NCBI GenBank assembly: GCA_006384855.1
Contig: VCJN01001529.1
Location: forward strand, 1 to 64,000
Direction: 5' to 3'
Source: Tetraselmis striata
Taxonomy: Eukaryota > Chlorophyta > Chlorodendrophyceae > Chlorodendrales > Chlorodendraceae
Length of the DNA stretch: 64,000 nt
Both the position numbers and the translations under genes were made by a program. The notes under the pieces were generated by a model, which was given only the letters and a program-made list of their open reading frames with translations, was not told where the DNA came from and did no database searches. Below are positions 22,795 through 36,262 of the stretch, piece after piece; the first letter of the stretch is position 1, and each line of letters starts with the position of its first letter.

Positions 22795-23465
22795 TCATAA
22801 CGGGCTTTTCCGGAAGCGACCGCCCTGCCAAGAGGCAGCACCATACACCAGAACTTTCTCGACCACTGAGTCGAGCTTATCATAACTCCGCCTTGTCTTG
22901 AAGCGGATGTATACAATATATCTTTCACCCTCTGCGCTACCTTTTCACTCGGAGCGCTTCACATATAATGCTCGCGCTTGTCGTGTGGCGACTGCGGGTG
23001 TCGGCAAATACCCCGCTGAAAAATCATAAGAGGCTTTTCTAGAAGCCGCCCTGCCAAGAGGCAGCACGATACAGTCGAACCTACTCGACCACCGAGTCGA
23101 GTAAAACATAACTCCGCTCTTTCATAAGGCGGAAGCATACCATATTCTGCGCCACCTTGGCGCTACTTTCTCCCCCGGAGCGTGGAGATTACCGGGCCGC
23201 GACGCTACCTGAGAAATGCGGAGCGTCGTGGAAGAAATACTATAACAGGCTTTTTCGGAAGCCACAGTTTCAAAGCTGAACTGCCAATAGGCAGTACTAT
23301 ATTCTCGAACCTTCTCGGCCATTGAGTCGAGTGAAACATAACTCCGTCCTTTCATAAGGCGGAAGCTTACCATACGCCTACTATATCTTCTGCGCCCCAT
23401 CGGCGCTACTTTCTCGCCCGGAGTTTGGACATTACCGGGACGCTCGTCGCTGCCCTGTAGAGCTC
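22795..23465 (+). repeat. Three diverged tandem repeats of about 225 bp in the element leader
   Basis: Units start near 22,798, 23,025 and 23,243. Each contains a GGCTTTT(C/T)GGAAGC-like start, CTGCCAA(G/T)AGGCAG, a GAGTCGAG segment, CATAACTCCG and CGCTAC(C/T)TT. They sit between the 5' LTR and the gag-like region of family A and do not encode an obvious protein. Confidence 0.65.
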
Positions 23466-26400
23466 GGAGCGTCGTTATTCTTTTTCTCAGTGTATGAATC
23501 GAATTGAGGTAAGCGGCCTATTAGGTAAGCCACTTCAAACCTAATCCCGCCTCATCCCTCATTGAAGCATATTCACAACATAACGACCATACAGCATCAA
23601 CGCAGTATCAAAAATCATAAGCTGTTGCATCGGAAACCATATTGAGCCCACAGAGGCCTGAAATCAAAACCATATCCAGCAGGATGAACCCTGGCTGTGT
23701 CGACAATATTCTGAACGATATTGCTGCATCATTGGCAGCTGCGGACGAAACGTTAATCAGTCGCCCAATGGGGTCGACAACGATGTCTCCTCAATGAATG
23801 AGGACAAACCATAATTCGCAAATGTTGTTAATATTTTAGATGATATGCCACCTCACGATACGAACGAACGAATGCTTGTTGCTGCTATTGTGTTGCATGT
23901 TGGGATGAATCCACATGTTATTATGATTTTCCGAGATATCATGAATAGGTCATGCTTTGCCTGACCAAAACACAATATGCATGATAATCCAAGCCAAACT
24001 GAGGGTCACTTTGGCAACAAATGTTGCCTACAGGAGAGGAAGAGATAACATCATAACCTCTCCATGATTACCATAATAACCCAGCTGGTGAGGCACAACC
24101 TCGCCGAAACATACAAATATCTTGTCAACATATCTCCGAGCATAGCCATGAGAGCTATGACTCTGATGCCAATCATAAAAGACAACATGATCCAACCATA
24201 AACACTGACGATATGTTCCCATCAGGATACCTAACATATTATGATATGCTGTGTGAAGACAGCAACCACATTCAAAACATTATCCTGGGTTTTCAATCCA
24301 GTGAATCAAATCATAATATGAATAAACTCAGACAAGCGGGCGGACTGGTCCTTCCGCATATGGACTCAGATCTGACACCGTATAAAGATATGGCAGCAAA
24401 TATTGAACATAACCAAGGCTGGAGTGCCAGCCTTGTGAACAAACTGGCTGATTGTATCCCAAAGTGGGCAATTAATATAATGACACAGTGTTTCAGACTA
24501 AATCAACCTGCGGGGGCAGAAGACTCCCAGCAGCGAACAATATTGCAGTTGCAGTACATCGACAGCGTGCTAGCAACTGCTACACCAAAACCAGCCAGTA
24601 CATCTCTGATACTTTTTCCAGGGGCTTTCATATATCAGATCCCTGTGCTTAAATACTGTAAAATATTCTTGTTGGCGTGCAAACCAGGATCCAAAACAGA
24701 ATGGGTCATGAAATACATTAACCAGCTCACGCCTCTCTCTGAGGTGTGGAAGCTGGGATACAATAATGAAATCCAACAAAAATCCCAAAGTAACGCCAAC
24801 ATATTTCCTGCAATACCATATCCCAGAAAACAGTTTACAAATCAATCGATGGGTTTGCCATCAACATTCTGCAATTCATACTATCATAACTCAATCGACA
24901 CATGAACAACATGTGGTAAACCCACAAGGTGTAGGGAAAGCATCGATGGACATTGATCCGGTGCTACAACATAACCCCTACGCAGGACAATCTGACAATA
25001 CGGCGGACAAGCGCCCACCATATCCTCCAATTGGAGAGACCAAACATAAGTCACGCAGGCATGAGGATCCACTCCATGTGAGTGGCCAGCCTGAACATAT
25101 CCCAACATATGCTGCCTTAACACGACAACAACCATATCTGCACTTGAAACTGACCCGGTTGGTGGGGCAGGAAAAGTTGCATGCTAACCATTATAATACT
25201 CTGTTCTTGACTGAAATCCTACAGTTCATAGACAGAGTGGGACCCACCGTAACGGCACATGTCTATGACTACATGTCAGAAACATATGTGCTTGATTCCA
25301 TCAACAAATAGTCCCAATACTATACAACGATAGAAACCATGTTTGCCCAGAAGCGAGGTATACATGGTACTGCCTTTGGTGATTTTCATCAATTGGCAAA
25401 GAACATGATATGTCATATGCAAAGTAAAAACTGTACTCATGACCCTCAACATATTTCAGGCATAATGGAATTTGCCTGCAAATTATATCATACAAATATT
25501 GTAATACTCTGGCCACATGTTTCCGTTGGGTGCTGCAGTTGATTGGGTACAATGATACTCATCCCAGCACCCCAAAATATATCAAGCATTACTTGAACGG
25601 AAAATTCCGCAAGAGTGCAAATCTTAATATCGAGTTTCAAAGGCAACTCGAAATCTATATTACAGGCCAGTAAACATTCACCATACAGACCATACAATAG
25701 GTCATTGAAATCATAAATTCATGAAAACGACACATGCCGTAAGGCTTATGATAACCTGAGTAGGCACCTAGGCTTGTAGCCAGGACCCTCAGTGCAACTG
25801 TTGACCACAACAGTAATGTCAGACATGCTATCAAAGCATGATGGTGGTGGTGGCCGTGGTGATCGGGGAGGCCGCAGTGGAGGCCGTGGCGGCCGCTCTG
25901 GAGGAAGAGGCGGCGGCAGATATGCTGACCGCGGCCGGGGCGGTCAAGGTGGAGAACACCCATGAGCCACCATATCTACAATCACCCACTAAAATAGTGG
26001 AAAACAATCTCGTCCGCAACGCTCCACAGAAGAGCATATCTGCTGAGGCACCGACCCAGCAAACTGCAAACAAATCTGCAGTATAATAGAAAACATTGGC
26101 ATCTAGCATCCCAACTAGGTAAAACATGTAATTACCTTTGCTATGTATTGTGCCAATGCATGTCTCCTACTGTATGATTAAATGTTGCCATAGAGTGCAT
26201 AAGCTCACCGTAGTAATGCACTGAATTGGCAGCAGCTTTGATTCGCGGTGATGTGGATTGTGGCCGTTCAGTTGATCTGTGCCAGGGGACGCTCTGGAGT
26301 GATCCTGAACGTGAGCCTGCTCCTGTCGCTTGCGGCAGGTTCACCAACAATCAGAGTTCATTAAAGTCGGCCGACGAACACATCTCTCTGATCATATCGC

Positions 26401-29400
26401 TGTAATAGCTGAACTATACACTACTGTATGATTGAGTATTAATGGGCAAAACACCAAACAAGCCCGTACAGAGGATGTGCGACCACTGCGTAGAAAACGT
26501 AGGGTCGATGACACTCAGGATACACCTGTTGTGCATCATGTACCGGAGACACAAAAGCGCAGAAGACGCAAACACAATAAACATCACTTTGCCACTGGTC
26601 AAAAAGGCAGCTCATCTCAAGCGCCACAAATGGAACCAGTTGAGCAATTAATATATCAGCAGAAGCCACCAACCACGGTGGATAATGCTGCACAAACGGA
26701 AACCCTCAACATCCGGGATATGCAGACTCAAGTTGATGAGCTCATATCTGACTATAATAACAGTATGACCAGGGCAATGACTCCTAGGTCTGATCATGAC
26801 GATGCAACGGCAACCATAACAGCAGTCACAACACCCCAGCATGACACCTACCCATCGTTCAATCAGAATGCTTGGGAGGAATTGAACATGATATGGGGGC
26901 CGTTCACCCTTCATGGGGCGGCAACTGCTGAAACCACAAAGGTAATGAATACCTATTGTTCCCCAACTAATCCTTTCTTTGATGCTGACATTATTAACCA
27001 TTATATGTGGCTGAACCCACCGTTTGAGAAAATCTGATATTATTGCCGGCTTCGAAAGGAAGCGCAGGCAGAACCCATACAATATCTCTGCAGTAATTGC
27101 AGTTCCCAAGTGGAAAAACAATAAAAATGTTCAGCACATTCTGAACACATACCGTAAAATCCACCATTATCCAAAGGGTGCATACTTGTATGACATCCCT
27201 GATCCCAAAAACCATAAAGAGCGGATACCAATGGGTCCGACTCCATTCTCAGTCGATGTATACTTGGCTGATCATACTGTGGAGGATAGAGTGCGTGACA
27301 AAGCGCACAACATAACAACACAATATCAAATCCCCACAGCAAATTTTACCTCTCAGACTGTTGAAACAGATCTGTTGAAGGCAAAGGCTAAAATCAAAGC
27401 CAATAATGATACCCTGTCGGATCAAGTTGAAATACTGATTGACAGTGCTGCCCAGCGAGAATTTATCTCGTGGGATATTGTACAAAAATATGACCTGCCG
27501 GTGAAATTGCTGAATCAAGCAATAAAAATACAACTGGCAGATGGCACAACATATAAGATCTCTCGACATTATGTAACATTAACGCTTCATTTTGAGGCTG
27601 GTTATACCATAGAGGCTAATTTTATTTGCCTCCCCAGTAACAATAACTGGGATGTCATATTAGGCATTCCATGGCTCAGAAAAAATAACCCAAATATCCA
27701 CTGGGATGATGGAACTATACACGAGAGACAAACAGATGCTACACTGTTTGGCTGTGAGATCCAACCCAGACCAGCAGTAGTCAGCATACTGTCGGCAAAT
27801 CAGATGGCTAAGCTGCTCCACATCTCTGCTGAACCAGTTAAAAATGCAGATGCAGCATCATTTTTCATAGCCACTCTGAAAGAAGACTTTATTGGTACCC
27901 AGACATCGCAGATAAACTCGGATGATCTGCAGGTACACACTGACTTTGGCCCACAATATGATGAAAAAATATTGAATATAATCAAACAATATGGCCATGA
28001 TATATACCTTAACAGACCTGCCACCGAGCAGAGGAAAATATGATCACAATATACCTACTATACCTGATGATAACCCGCCGAAAGGTCACATTTATAAAAT
28101 GTCTCCTGCGGAGCTAACTAAGCTGAAAAAACAGCTAACACAGTACCTAGAGAAAAACTGGATCATACCCAGTAATTCACCATTTGCAGCTCCAGTGCTG
28201 CTTGCCAGTTAATCTGATGGCACTCTCCGGATGTGCATTGACTATATATCGCTGAACAAAATAACACTGGGTACACAATATCCTTTGCCCAGAATTGATA
28301 CTATATTGGACCGTATTGCCAAAGCATACCATCAGATCCGTGTGAAGGAGGAAGATGTCTATAAGACACCCTTCATCACTCAGTTGGGTCAATTTGAGAT
28401 GAGAGTCCTGCCATTTGGCCTGAAAACAGCGCCAGGCGGATCCCAATAATATCATATGTTAACGCAGTTTGCAACGGGACTGCTGATGACTTACATCAGG
28501 ATGCAAATATCCTTGATGATAACTTGACGATATTATCATATTCAGTGACACTCCGGAGCAACATATTGATCATATTGATCAGGTACTTGCGAGATTGCGC
28601 AAACACCATATGTACCTGAACCCCCAAAAATCACAAAAAGCAAATAATAATTGGGTCACCGTATAACGGAAAAGGGTAAATTCCCTGACCTTGATACAAT
28701 AAAAGCAGTCTCAGAATGACCGGTTCCAAAATCTGTCACAGATGTGAGAGCCTTTTTCGGCTTTGTGGGATATTATCGATCATTTATTGAGGACTTTGCT
28801 GCCATAGCAAAGCCACTATTTGATCTGACAAAATATAATATATTTCCGGCCTGGACTGACACCCACCAACATCCTTTTGATCGCCTAAAATATAAAATGA
28901 CACACGCCCCGATTCTAATGAATCCCATCACTGGTCCGAACGCAGAGTTCGTGGTCACAGCTGATGCCAGCAAATATGCTGTGGGGGCGGTGCTCATGCA
29001 AAAAGACCCCAATGCCGGACGGCTGCGTCCAGTAGCTTACCTGGCAAAGGTCTTGAGGGGTGCGCAACTGCGCTATTCCACTTATCATACTGAATTTCTG
29101 GGAGTAGTGATTGCTCTCCAGCATTGGCGACATTATTTGGATGGGTGTAAACATTTCACCATAATCACTGACCATACCATCCTCCGCCATCTGCCAACAC
29201 AGGAAAAGCTCAGCAGAAAACATGCTGGCTGGTCACAAATTATATCACCATATATGGACAACATGGACATTGTCTATAAAAAGGATCTCAAAATATGGCA
29301 GATGCACTGAGCAGGAGGCCAGATCTAAAAGATCTGAAGGCATCATTAGATGCATACTATATGCAGACCTTGGAAGAGGATCTGGAGCACATCACTGAAT

Positions 29401-29593
29401 GGCTCAACCTTACCACTGTCTCGATACAGTTGAAAAAAAACAATTCCTCAACAATATCAAATTAAAATATATGCAGGACCCAAAATTGACCAGGGAAAAG
29501 CTATCCCCTTGGAGTACGATATGATCACCATACTGAACTGTACATGATAGCTGATAAAATATATATTCCTGCAGATGATGAACTCAAAAAGAG

Positions 29594-29695
29594 TATCATC
29601 AAAGAACACCATAATTACCATACTGATCTAAACCATATCATCAAAGAACACCATAATTACCATACTGATCTGAACCATATCATCAAAGAACATCA
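29594..29695 (+). repeat. 48-bp tandem duplication in family A integrase region
   Basis: The unit containing ATCATCAAAGAACACCATAA is present twice, followed by a third partial copy. Confidence 0.8.
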
Positions 29696-30539
29696 TGATA
29701 TTAAGACGGCTGGCCATAACGGTATTCTCAAAACTGAGAAATTGATCAAAAGAAAATTTGGCTGGCCGCACATGCACCAAAACATAACAACATATATCCC
29801 AAACTGTAAAGTCTGTAAGCTGACAAAACAGCACACACAGGCTTGAGCAGCGGCTTTACAGCCACTGCCAACACCAACTGTACCATGGGAATATTTCAGT
29901 CTTGACTTTATCACAAATTTTCCATCAGTGGATGGTTCTGACTGTATTGCCACTTTTGTGGACTTATTCACAAAGTAGGCTCACTTTATACCTTGCCAGA
30001 AAGCCATCACGGCTCCTGAACTGGCACAATTATACATCAAAAACATATACAGACTCCACGGTCTCAGCACCTGCATGGTTGGAGACCGGGACACAAAATA
30101 TATATCATCATATTTCCAAGAACTGTTCAAACAGCTTGGTATAACATTAAACCTCAGTACTGCTTATCATCCGCAGACTGATGGACAGACTGAAATATTG
30201 AACAAAATAATAGAGCAGTTGCTACGAGCTTTCTGCTACAATAACCAGCAGGACTGGGTGAACTACCTGTCACTCGCTGAGTTCAATTACAATAACACAG
30301 AATTGTCAACAACAAAGTTTACTCCACTCCAGGCAATATATGGCTTCCATCCTCGGTTGCCAATAAATATTGTAAACCCCAAAACTGGAGTGGGAGAGAC
30401 TACCATAGACATTCTGTCGAAAATACAGGATATACACAATCTGGTGCATGAAAATATTATAATTGCCAAAGAATATTAAAGGCATTACCATGATAAAAAC
30501 AATAAGCAGCCGATCACATTTCGAATCGGTGATAAAATA

Positions 30540-30596
30540 ATGATGATATGATATGATATGATATGATACGATATGATGTGACATGATATGATTATA
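30540..30596 (+). repeat. ATATG microsatellite
   Basis: An imperfect run of ATGAT/ATATG pentamers inside the family A element. Confidence 0.85.
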
Positions 30597-31114
30597 AGCG
30601 GACAAACATGTCCTAAACTCAAACAACGATATGTAGGACCATATGAGGCCATCGAGCAGGTGAGTCCTCAGGCCTACAAAATACAACTACAGCTGCTGGC
30701 GCGACATCTTTGCGCTTCCACTATGGAAACTGCCAATATTCACACAGACACTCTACACAGGCGCAATGCGTCATTGTGATTAATCATACCGTTTTCTGTG
30801 GCGGAAAACTGACACAACGCCTGACTATAAATTCTCGCGGACGCCGCAGACTGTAAGTTGGCACTATATCCCAGACTATATGCAAAGGGCAAAACCTTGC
30901 TGTTTAAAGTAAGGTCTCACAATCTCCTGGCAACCGGAGATGATTGGATGCCCTATGAAACGATGCGGTATTCACCGCCTATGCAGCATTTTATGCTGAC
31001 TGAACGTTTCAAACATATCTCGACCTCGCCAGCATACATTGCTGCCAAGGCGAGCCACCCGCAAAGGTTTCCACAGTGAATCCGATGACTCAGATTCATC
31101 AGAGCGGGGTGGAA

Positions 31115-31326
31115 TGTGAGGATATATCCTATACCCTCACTAGCCCTAATCATCATAGCACATTAGGCGCGTAGCGCGCGCCCGTCAGATGACGGGCTGC
31201 GCCCGCGCCCTGTCGGCCACATCGCGCCGCCTGATATATCAGGCACGGCGCCTGTCGGCCTGTAATCAGATCATACTTGACCACCACCATAGCGGAATAG
31301 CCACCACCAGCGCACATTCCCTCACA
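31115..31326 (+). repeat. 3' LTR of family A element
   Basis: 212 bp; differs from the 5' LTR mainly by about five extra bases near its start. Confidence 0.85.
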
Positions 31327-31387
31327 CCTGCTCATCATTTAAGTCCCCAGCTACTAGTCTGTCACTACCAGTAGCTGCTGGGCACCC

Positions 31388-32993
31388 CTATTTCTTCGGA
31401 CAGTCTCTGAACTTATGGCCCTCCTTACCGCATTTTAAAAACAGTGCGGTTGTTGAAGTGTTCACTGACCTTAGCTTTTCCAAGCTTCTTGGCCATACTG
31501 TCGTACTCCTGCTTACGTTGCAGCGCCTCGCCAGTAAGCGGCTTGCCGTCCTTATCAGTCGGCTTGCCTTTCTTGGCTCGGCTCTCGACGCCCGACTGCT
31601 CCTCGGCGCGACGCTTCTTGTCGCCCTTGGGCTTACGCTTCTTGCGCCCTCCCTCGCCAGAGCCGCCGGCGCCGCTCGCTCCGGCTCCCGAGTCGTCGTT
31701 GACAGGAGCGCGCCCGTTTCTTGGCCTGGCCTTTTCGCCGAGAGACCGATTACCGCTGATGAGACCATTACAGTGGTCCACCAGTACATCGATCGTTACG
31801 TCGACAGACCTGCGCTTCTCCTCAGTTAGGAAACGATGTGCCAACCTCTTTAACTCGGGATGACTAAGTCCTTCAGTGAACTTAATACATTTAAGCTCAT
31901 TAGTCATGTCTTCACGAGATCTCGACAATATATCATCGAACTCCTGTGCATACTCAGAAAAAGTCGCAGGTGCTCCTTCATCGCCTGCGTTGACCTGTAT
32001 TAACGAAGTGAACTTGATGCACGCTTCTCGTTGAAGATCAGGTATCTGTGCTGACTTACGTACGGCTGCTACAAACTCGCCAGCAGTAGCGGGGCGTACT
32101 GTACCAGTCTTGTTCTCATACGACTGCCACCAACGCCGCAGTCGCCCCTTCAGCTGCTGTACGACATACATAAGTCCTGCAGGTGTATCATCCTTTAACT
32201 CTACTTGGCCCAGCATTTCAGGAATACTATGAAGCCAGATGTCGAGAGCATCTATGTCGTCGTTGTCGACCTTAGGATGCTGCTGCGCCGACTTACGCTG
32301 CGACTCAGTTAGTTTCGCCCCAGGTTTTTCATACCACGGTACAGGTTGCGATACTTCCAGCCGGTCGAGCTCAGCTGATATGTCGACAGCCATATAATCA
32401 TTGACGAGTTCCCACAAAGGCGACTCGTCGAAGCCGAAACGAAACGGTACAGTAACAGGTACGCCAGGGTAACTCCTGTTAGTCCATATACCAGAAGTCG
32501 ACACGGCCTTATACACATTCGACCATTTATCGACGACTGCCGAGTGTACAGCCTGCGATGCGACATAGGGAACGGCACGACACCATTGGCCTCGCAAGTG
32601 CGCAGCTATCTCGGTAGTATATGAAGGACGACCATTGCCAGGTTCGACAGTGATTCTATCAGGGAAACGCGGACCATTATCAGCTGGTGGGTCGGCCGCT
32701 ACTTGAGGCCCCACAAACGGAATCAGATTATCGTTCACCAGCTGCTCAGCACGGTATGGCCAACGAGCATCAGTCTTCAGCTCATAAAAATTCACTCGTG
32801 CCTCATACAGAAAGCAGTCGGTTCCATCGATAGCCACGCAGTCGAACAGGTTCAGGTCAGCCGGATTCATCGTGATTCCGGTTTCAGTTTGCAGCATACG
32901 TACTGCGAGTTCGCGGACTGACAGGTCGATAAGTGTCGAGGTCCCACAGGGCAGAAAAGCAGTGTTATTATGATTCGGTTCAATTGTCATCAT
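31388..32993 (-). CDS. Gag-like protein of a third retroelement (fossil fragment)
   Basis: A long minus-strand frame of 522 residues from 32,993 to 31,425. Its middle part (about residues 260-400) resembles retrotransposon Gag: WLHSIPEMLGQ, LKGRLRRWWQSY, FSEYAQEFDDILSR, KCIKFTEGLSHPELKRLAH. The C-terminal third is a Lys/Arg-rich basic linker, with a CCHC zinc-knuckle-like sequence close to 31,400. Codon use is GC-rich, unlike the AT-rich family A next door, so it comes from a different element. No pol region or LTR of its own was identified. It abuts the 3' LTR of family A. Upstream DNA (33,000-33,800) shows no gene. Confidence 0.65.
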
Positions 32994-32999
32994 AACATC

Positions 33000-33840
33000 C
33001 CGCTCACACCAGCCCCTTGCCTGAAGTCACAATCACAGTCGCTGTGACGCCGCAGTCGAAGGGCAGCTTAGTATCTGCGTCCCTCTCTCGAGCCGCCAGT
33101 TGTGCACGCGAAAACTTGCGCCTCATCACGTCACTCATTATACGACAAACGAGGAGTGCTTGCAGTGGAAGACTTGAAGATTCTGGAACTAACACTCGCT
33201 CCGAAACCAGTGCGGCAGTCTCAACAGGACAGAGACCGCAGGGACAAACAAAGGTGGGTGTGCAGTGGTGGTGCAACGGCGAGAGGCTACAGTGTTTTTG
33301 GAATACAATTAATTGTTACAAGTTGTCACCACCCCCTGCTAATAATAGACTAGCTATCGTCGGCACTGGCCATCAGGCCATGCCGACCACTAGCAGCACG
33401 CCCACTGCCAAGGGCGTCACCATGGAGAATCAGACAGTAGGCAGAACGTCAGCCCCGTCATTGTACGGCAATACATAACATATCCCCTGCACTGTCAAGG
33501 ATAGGATATATCTGACAGACAGGGAGACATATATATATATATACAGCAGGCCGATATACGAGTACCCGTGCGCGTGACACACGCGCACTCGTACTCTAGT
33601 ACCCGTAGAATGTACATCATTCAGTGGTACCGGCTCTCGTACTGTACTATGCCAAAGATAGCGCATGACAAGTTACAAGTCAGTATAACTGTCACACAAT
33701 GCATGTTATGGAGCCGAACGATGGTGTCCCATAGAATTGCGCTAATGCCATCATTTCTAATGCATATTATAAGGCGCGCGCCCGAACTCCTAGACGAATT
33801 CCGTGGTAAATAAATAGGGCTCATGAGAGGAAGTATCGAA
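33000..33840. other. Probable retroelement leader, no gene seen
   Basis: Upstream side of the gag-like gene. It contains an AT dinucleotide run at about 33,528-33,543 and short GTAC-rich repeats, but no convincing ORF. Confidence 0.35.
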
Positions 33841-33841
33841 G

Positions 33842-35660
33842 TAATGTACGGCGGGGCGCCAAGGTGCTCGACCTCGTGACTAGCGCTCACGGCCAGCACC
33901 TACTCGACCTACGCGAGGGCAAGATTTGCCTCTTTGCCGAGTTTTCCATCGACGAGGAAGGCATCTCCCATGGGGATTGCACAGAGCCAAAGTGCGTCCG
34001 CCACCTCGCCTTGATGGCGGAGCGCGGCACCAATGGCGCCAGCTCTCTGCATATCTTTGCAACAAATAAAACCTTCTTGTGTCATGACATTGGTCGGGAT
34101 GACGCCCCGGCTACTGGTCCAACCATCGTCGACATGAAGCGCGCGCTTCACATTCGGTAGGTTCAGCGAGGAGCGTCGGCGCGCCCCCTTGCCGTGCGTA
34201 GTCATCCCGGACATCCTCGACGACCTTGCTGCTCTTTCTACGTCGACTACCGACTATCTACGGCAGCATCCTTCGCGACGGCGCGGCTGTGTGCTCGACA
34301 TTTATGTTCTATACTCCCGTGGTGAGACTAGCGTCTCATGCCGACTTCACGATATGGCCGTCGACGCCCACAACGTCACCCTCTTTGTCAACCGCAAGAA
34401 GGCGGGACATCGCAAGCGTCGAGACGGGTTCGAGCCCTCACTGCAAATCCATGCCACCACCGGCGTGCCCACTTGGACAACCCTCATGCGCCGCTTCGTC
34501 GCCTACCGCGATAAAGCGTTCTTGGCGCCCCCCTCCGCCAAGCAACCCGACCGATTCTGGGCGCTCCCTCGCGACGGTGCTACCCTCCCCTCACGTGGAA
34601 CGCCGCTACACTCGGCGACTGGCTCAATCGGGCCGTCGCCCCGCATCAATCGAGCACCCCCCCCCCCCCCCCCCCCACCCCCCTAAGGTTTCGTGTGGAC
34701 CTCGCACACGTTACGGAAGGGCGCGGCGCTAGGCGCAAACGGAGTTGGCGTGCCCTTGCACAACGTCTGCCACTACGGCGGCTGGGCCCGCAATTCTGCG
34801 GTAATCGACGGCTACATCGACCCGACTATGCTTCCTACCCGCGCCGCCGCGCTCATGTTTGGTTGTATCTCTCCCACGATGGTCCTTCGCAGCTGTCTCA
34901 GCGGCGCCCCCGCTCCGTCGGGCCCAACCCCGCCCCCTCCACAATCCTGAAGACCGAGGTGGCTAATCTCCCTTGCCTAGCTCCCTTTGAAATATTTAGG
35001 GCTGTGTTCTTGGGGTTTCTTTCCCCTCCCTAAACCCTAGGGTACGCGGGTGTCGACACCGGCTGCCTACGGCCTCTGCGCTATGCCAATTTGACGTGTC
35101 GGCCAAAGATGAGCTACGCCCGACCGCCCGCCCGCTCGGGCAGTCTTGGTGCTTTAGCAGTAAATGCCAAAGAACGGCACTTTGCGTGCCCGCCTCGGCA
35201 GAAAACATCGGCCACCGCAGTACCCGTCGAATATTACCAAACCATCATCCGCTAGATGGAACCACTCTCTTGGTTTTGTGCTGGCCTCCTCCCCGCACAA
35301 CCCGCCCTCCTTCCCTAATTGTGGCTCAATGCCGCAAGTCCCCCGCCCGTTCCGTGAAATTAAGCCTGCGCAATTTTCGGCTAACCTCCCTTGCCTACCT
35401 CCCTTTGAAATGATCTAAACTAGTTTATGGGGTTTCCTCCTTTCCTCAACCGCTTTTCCGGCTACCGTTGCTGCTAATCGGTACGGGTTACTAGTTCACC
35501 CGTTGTTTGTGCCCTTTGGGTGCTGCACGAGTAGATGACATAAAAGCAACAAAACAGTTGAGCCAGCCATCTTCCAGTTTCGTTGTGTTACACACAGCGA
35601 TTAACTGTCTCGTAACATGTTGCGAGCAAGGTCACATGTTGTTTCAAGACCACACCCGGC
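33842..35660 (+). mobile_element. Tyrosine-recombinase element, copy 1 (fossil)
   Basis: Recombinase-related coding runs from about 33.86 to 34.95 kb. The C-terminal catalytic block is clear near 34,700-34,850 (SHTLRKGAA, HYGGWARNSAV, GYIDPTMLP), the HxLR...GGW...YIDP pattern of YR transposons. It ends in a terminal repeat (35,405-35,660) that is the inverse of 49,985-50,222 in copy 3. The segment GGCTAA(T/C)CTCCCTTGCCTA occurs at about 34,961 and again at about 35,381, beside that repeat. It is broken (several breaks, including a long C run) and has no reverse transcriptase. DIRS/PAT-like by its ends, or possibly Crypton-like. Confidence 0.6.
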
Positions 35661-35914
35661 TCGCCATCCGTGTATGCATGTTATGTACTCTACACTGCTG
35701 TACTTTGTACTGCGGGAGCCGACGAAGGAGCGAAGAACTGGCGACTGAGGCGGACGAGAACGAGTACAAGCCAAGCGAAGTACGAGCATGAGCATTGCGA
35801 GTGCGAGTACAAGCGAAGGCGAAAGTACTGGTACGAGGACGACGAGGCGTCAGTACGAGCGACTACCAGGCGACTAGTAGTGCAGGACAGTATTACGAGT
35901 ACCCATATGGGGTG

Positions 35915-36173
35915 TGTGACGGGACGCCTGTTGAGAATAGGGTCTCGCTACGAAAGAACTGGTGTTCGGAGTCGTAAGAAATCTGGTTGGTTGAGAGATT
36001 GTGAGAACTGAATTACAGGTGGTGTGCTGCGGAGGTGACTATATATGAAAATACCGAGCGGCAGCTGATGTCATCAGTAGCCGCATCAGCAGTTTCCAGA
36101 ATATTCTATGTACCTGGGTCACCAGTACATCAAGATTGCTAGGTTTTACTCAGGGTATTATCATCCCCTTACA
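35915..36173 (-). repeat. 3' LTR of family B element
   Basis: 259 bp, one visible difference from 43,270-43,528, flanked by the GGGTG duplication. Confidence 0.9.
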
Positions 36174-36262
36174 TTCCTCCCCGCGCCAAAATATCAGCTG
36201 GTGGTGTGACATGTAAAGAAAAGCTGCAACGTTGCCAGAAAACATGGCGCAGCAACTGCTGA

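Larger units (their letters stand above)
22477..31326 (+). mobile_element. Old Ty3/gypsy-type LTR element, family A (broken)
   Basis: Fossil element of about 8.85 kb. LTRs at 22,477-22,683 and 31,115-31,326 begin TGTGAGGATATATC and end CCCTCACA. A primer-site-like TTTGGTGCTTCTACC follows the 5' LTR. Parts in order: leader with tandem repeats (about 22.8-23.4 kb), gag-like region (24.2-25.3), Gly/Arg-rich RGG segment (25.84-25.96), a region related to the pol N-terminus of family B (26.4-27.3), protease (27.4), reverse transcriptase (28.1-28.8), RNase H (28.9-29.3), integrase zinc finger and core (29.6-30.5), C-terminal domain (30.86-31.08). It is clearly broken in many places (roughly ten or more). 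The two LTRs are nearly identical apart from a short indel near the 5' end. No target duplication (ATGGA against CCTGC). Confidence 0.85.

Noticed and set aside
22546-22800. ORFs of 61-84 residues inside the family A LTRs
   Set aside because: LTR sequence; the same ORF appears in both LTRs and has no motif.
34189-34686. Proline-rich ORFs ending in a C run
   Set aside because: They lie within the decayed recombinase copy; the poly-Pro end is a homopolymer, not a domain.
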